Assembly: GCA_049642385.1 (NCBI GenBank)
Contig: JBAROU010000020.1
Span: forward strand, 1-7,777
DNA length: 7,777 nucleotides
Direction: 5' to 3'
DNA from: JBAROU01 sp049642385
Lineage (GTDB): Bacteria > Chloroflexota > Dehalococcoidia > DSTF01 > RBG-16-68-14
The notes below the pieces were generated by a model. The model saw only the letters and a program-made list of their open reading frames with translations, ran no database searches and was not told the origin of the DNA. Below are positions 6,225 to 7,777 of the stretch, piece by piece. Within the stretch, counting starts at the first letter, position 1. Each line of letters starts with the position of its first letter. The position numbers and the translations under genes are program-made.

Positions 6225-6566
6225 TTACGCGCCTGCGTCGCCGGGGCGAGCCTTGTTCAGAATCGAGATCGCCCAGACGGCAACCGCTGCGATTAGCGCG
6301 AGGCGAAGGCCGCGCCGGAACGCCGACCGGCGCTTGGGCGGTACGGATGGCTCATCTTCGGGGAGATCGCGCCAGGCCTGCAGGATGATCCCGGCGACGG
6401 AGGCTGCTTCCTCCTCGTCCTCCAGGACATCGCGCACATTTGTCGGGTCCTGCCAGATCGCGTCCGTTCGTTCGGAACCGAGGCGCTGCTCCAGCCTGCG
6501 CCGCAGCTCGGTCGCGACTGCTTCCGTGGTCTTCTTGGGGGTTCTGCCGTTCTTAGACCCTGGCAT
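6225..6566 (-). CDS. Small single-pass membrane protein of unknown function
   Basis: A 113-residue protein I do not recognise. Seen: a basic N-terminus (MPGSKNGRTPKK), a charged helical middle (about 12-70) rich in Glu, Asp and Arg, a short Pro-containing, basic stretch (PPKRRSAFRRG), then one hydrophobic helix at about 89-103 (LRLALIAAVAVWAISIL), and a short tail. This layout suggests a tail-anchored protein with its charged part in the cytoplasm, by the positive-inside rule. The ATG at 6566 overlaps the last 14 bases of the TrpD2-like gene in another frame, and minus-strand AAGGGAGG is just upstream of it, so translation is coupled and strong. The physical link suggests a shared role or regulation with that gene, but no function can be claimed. 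Confidence 0.75.
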   Translation of the reverse strand: MPGSKNGRTPKKTTEAVATELRRRLEQRLGSERTDAIWQDPTNVRDVLEDEEEAASVAGIILQAWRDLPEDEPSVPPKRRSAFRRGLRLALIAAVAVWAISILNKARPGDAGA

Positions 6567-7674
6567 GATCAGCCTCCCTTCCAGCCTGTTGGGCCATCGC
6601 GCGCCAGCGTTCGAGCACGTGCCATGCGCTTCGGCTGCTCAGCGCTTCCTGCGCCGCCGCGATGCCTCCGGCGAGGTCGGGCGCGCGCCCGGCCAAGTAT
6701 ACCCTGAAGCCCGCGTTGAAGGCGACCAAATCGCGCCAAGCGGCGGGCGCGTCGCCCTGCAACGCCTGGAGAGTGAGCTGCGCGCTGCGCTCCGCGCTCG
6801 GCCGGCCGGCCGGCCCTTCCCCGATCGCAACGTCCTCCGCGACAGCGGGCGTGAGCCCATAGTCGGCGGCGTTGACACGATATTCGTTGCGCTCCTCCTC
6901 GCCCTGGACAAATTCGATCACGCGTGCGGCGCGGTTCGTGGGGAGGTCTTCGTTTCCCTCGAGCCCCTGGACGAGCGCGGTCTTGTGGAAGCCCATCGTC
7001 GTCAGGGCGCTGGCCAGCTTCTCGAGGTAGGGCAGGTGGGTGAGCCCGATCAGGTGGTAGGGCGCGTTCGCCGGGTCGTACATCTTCTCGACCATGTTGA
7101 GCGGGCTGCGGAGGGTGATCTCTTCGCGCAGCCACTTGACATCGACCAGCTCCGGCGCGAAGCGGCGCTGGCGCAGGTAGCCGATGCCGATCTCCCCGAT
7201 GCCACGTTCGACCGCGTCCGGCGGCAGGTCGGTCGCAATGCCAAGCGCGTCCAGCACGTCGCCCACGGTGGCGCCATGCTTGGGCGGCATGTCGCGTTCG
7301 CCGTGCATGAGTACCGGCACGCCGCACGCGGCGGCGACAATCGATGCGGCGGGGCTGATGAAGATGTGGCGCAGCCGGCCGTCGTACGGGCTGCCGACAT
7401 CGAGCAGGCCATCCACCTTTGGGCGCAGGAGGTGCGTCGATGGCCGCGCACGCACGGCGTCGACGAAGCCGAGCAGCTCGTCTGGCGTCTCACCCTTGTA
7501 GCGCTGAAGGAGGAGGAAGGCGCCGGCCTGCGCGGGTGTCGCGCGGCCATCCAGGATCAGGTCGAGGCAGTAGCGCGCCTCTTCACGCGTGAGCGAACGC
7601 CCGCGGGTGGGTCCCTGGCCCAGGTCGCGTAGGAGCGGCTTCAGCGCTTCCGGATCGGTTCGGGCGGTGGTCAT
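6553..7674 (-). CDS. TrpD2/YbiB-like protein of the anthranilate phosphoribosyltransferase fold family (GT3)
   Basis: A 373-residue cytoplasmic protein. The start region LTREEARYCLDLILDGRATPAQAGAF and LQRYKGETPDELLGFVDAVR is the helical domain of TrpD and nucleoside phosphorylase type II proteins; CGVPVLMHGERD, GDVLDALG, and the C-terminal FNAGFRVYLAGRAPDLAGGIAAAQEAL are TrpD-family blocks. The catalytic signature differs: the GTGGD phosphate loop is DVGSPYDGR (92-100), KHGN is MHGE (123-126), and the DE metal pair is found as NED (241-243). This fits TrpD2/YbiB-type proteins, which keep the fold but are not shown to make phosphoribosyl-anthranilate; E. coli YbiB is known to bind nucleic acid. 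No other trp gene is nearby. The ATG at 7674 has only weak ribosome-site sequence ahead. It overlaps the 113-residue membrane protein gene by 14 bases. A true trpD role for tryptophan synthesis is possible but less likely. Confidence 0.82.
   Translation of the reverse strand: MTTARTDPEALKPLLRDLGQGPTRGRSLTREEARYCLDLILDGRATPAQAGAFLLLQRYKGETPDELLGFVDAVRARPSTHLLRPKVDGLLDVGSPYDGRLRHIFISPAASIVAAACGVPVLMHGERDMPPKHGATVGDVLDALGIATDLPPDAVERGIGEIGIGYLRQRRFAPELVDVKWLREEITLRSPLNMVEKMYDPANAPYHLIGLTHLPYLEKLASALTTMGFHKTALVQGLEGNEDLPTNRAARVIEFVQGEEERNEYRVNAADYGLTPAVAEDVAIGEGPAGRPSAERSAQLTLQALQGDAPAAWRDLVAFNAGFRVYLAGRAPDLAGGIAAAQEALSSRSAWHVLERWRAMAQQAGREADHARV
6800..6815. repeat. (GGCC)x4 self-complementary tetranucleotide tract inside the TrpD2-like gene
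   Basis: Four perfect GGCC units run in a row within the coding sequence, at about residues 287-291 (GPAGRP), a loop between the catalytic core and the C-terminal helices. The unit is not a multiple of three, so gain or loss of one unit would shift the frame. In GC-rich DNA a tract of this length can arise by chance. Confidence 0.7.
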
Positions 7675-7692
7675 AGGAGCCTGCTTACCGTC

Positions 7693-7701
7693 AGTGTATC
7701 A
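7693..7701 (-). promoter_or_regulatory. Candidate extended -10 promoter for the TrpD2-like operon
   Basis: Minus-strand TG-A-TACACT forms an extended -10 box about 19 bases before the ATG at 7674, with no clear -35. It closely matches the tRNA-Glu element in form (TGATAYACTGA in both). The leader would be only about 11 bases with little ribosome-site sequence, so initiation may be nearly leaderless. Confidence 0.4.
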
Positions 7702-7746
7702 GAGCCCCGTTCCGCCGCCTGACGATGCACGCGTCGGGGAGGAAGA

Positions 7747-7775
7747 CAAGAGGGCCGAACAAATCGGCCCTCTTG
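7747..7775. terminator. Strong hairpin at the right edge, probable terminator of an off-window gene
   Basis: CAAGAGGGCCGA (7747-7758) pairs perfectly with TCGGCCCTCTTG (7764-7775) across a five-base loop ACAAA. The minus strand continues TCTTCC after the stem, a partial T-rich tail. Its place upstream of the minus-strand TrpD2-like promoter suggests it ends a gene coming from beyond 7777. The 103 bases from 7675 to the edge contain no coding sequence that I can support. Confidence 0.6.
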
Positions 7776-7777
7776 GA

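Noticed and set aside
5626..7632. A 668-codon open frame on the plus strand
   Set aside because: It lies opposite three recognised minus-strand genes, has no family motifs, and its Arg/Ala-rich composition is the usual mirror of GC-rich coding DNA.

Overview
The window is GC-rich bacterial chromosomal DNA with tightly packed genes, GC-ending codons, Pro/Thr-rich surface-protein stalks, TTG starts and a CCA-encoding tRNA-Glu gene. These traits, plus a CaiB/BaiF CoA-transferase next to an SDR and lipoproteins with Ala/Pro/Thr linkers, point to a member of Chloroflexota (perhaps near Dehalococcoidia or Thermomicrobia). This is inference from style, as no marker gene fixes the phylum; an actinobacterium is a less likely alternative. 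No mobile element, CRISPR array or phage gene is visible.

Left part (1-910): the 3' end of a plus-strand surface-protein gene ends in a sortase-type signal (LPSTG, hydrophobic helix, Arg-rich tail). It converges on a minus-strand gene for a membrane-anchored, Pro-rich-stalked protein whose outer domain looks like a type II secretion pseudopilin (GspG-like) but lacks the prepilin leader. A perfect 28-bp palindrome between them probably ends transcription from both sides.

Middle (910-3610): a 186-bp divergent intergenic region holds candidate promoters for both sides. A plus-strand three-gene unit follows: a class III (CaiB/BaiF) CoA-transferase, a small putative lipoprotein starting at TTG two bases after the previous stop, and a short-chain dehydrogenase/reductase (SDR). 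The SDR reading frame is cut by one in-frame TGA directly after its catalytic Lys, with the rest of the protein intact behind it. This is the most notable anomaly in the window. CoA-transferase plus SDR suggests acyl-CoA or small carboxylic acid metabolism, but the substrate cannot be read from the sequence.

Right part (3613-7777), all minus strand, read from right to left: a hairpin at the window edge, an extended -10 promoter candidate, a TrpD2/YbiB-like member of the anthranilate phosphoribosyltransferase fold family, an overlapping 113-residue single-pass membrane protein, a SAM methyltransferase with an N-terminal four-Cys zinc site (TTG start with a strong Shine-Dalgarno), a multi-pass GT-C/ArnT-type glycosyltransferase, and tRNA-Glu(UUC) with its own promoter. 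The methyltransferase and glycosyltransferase are closely coupled and probably act on a lipid-linked or surface glycan. The TrpD2-like gene and the small membrane protein form a second coupled pair upstream.

The window is mostly ordinary accessory and housekeeping DNA. I did not find a clear new multi-gene system; the points that deserve checking are the interrupted SDR, the leaderless pseudopilin-like surface protein, the sortase signal, and the TrpD2-like/small membrane protein pair.
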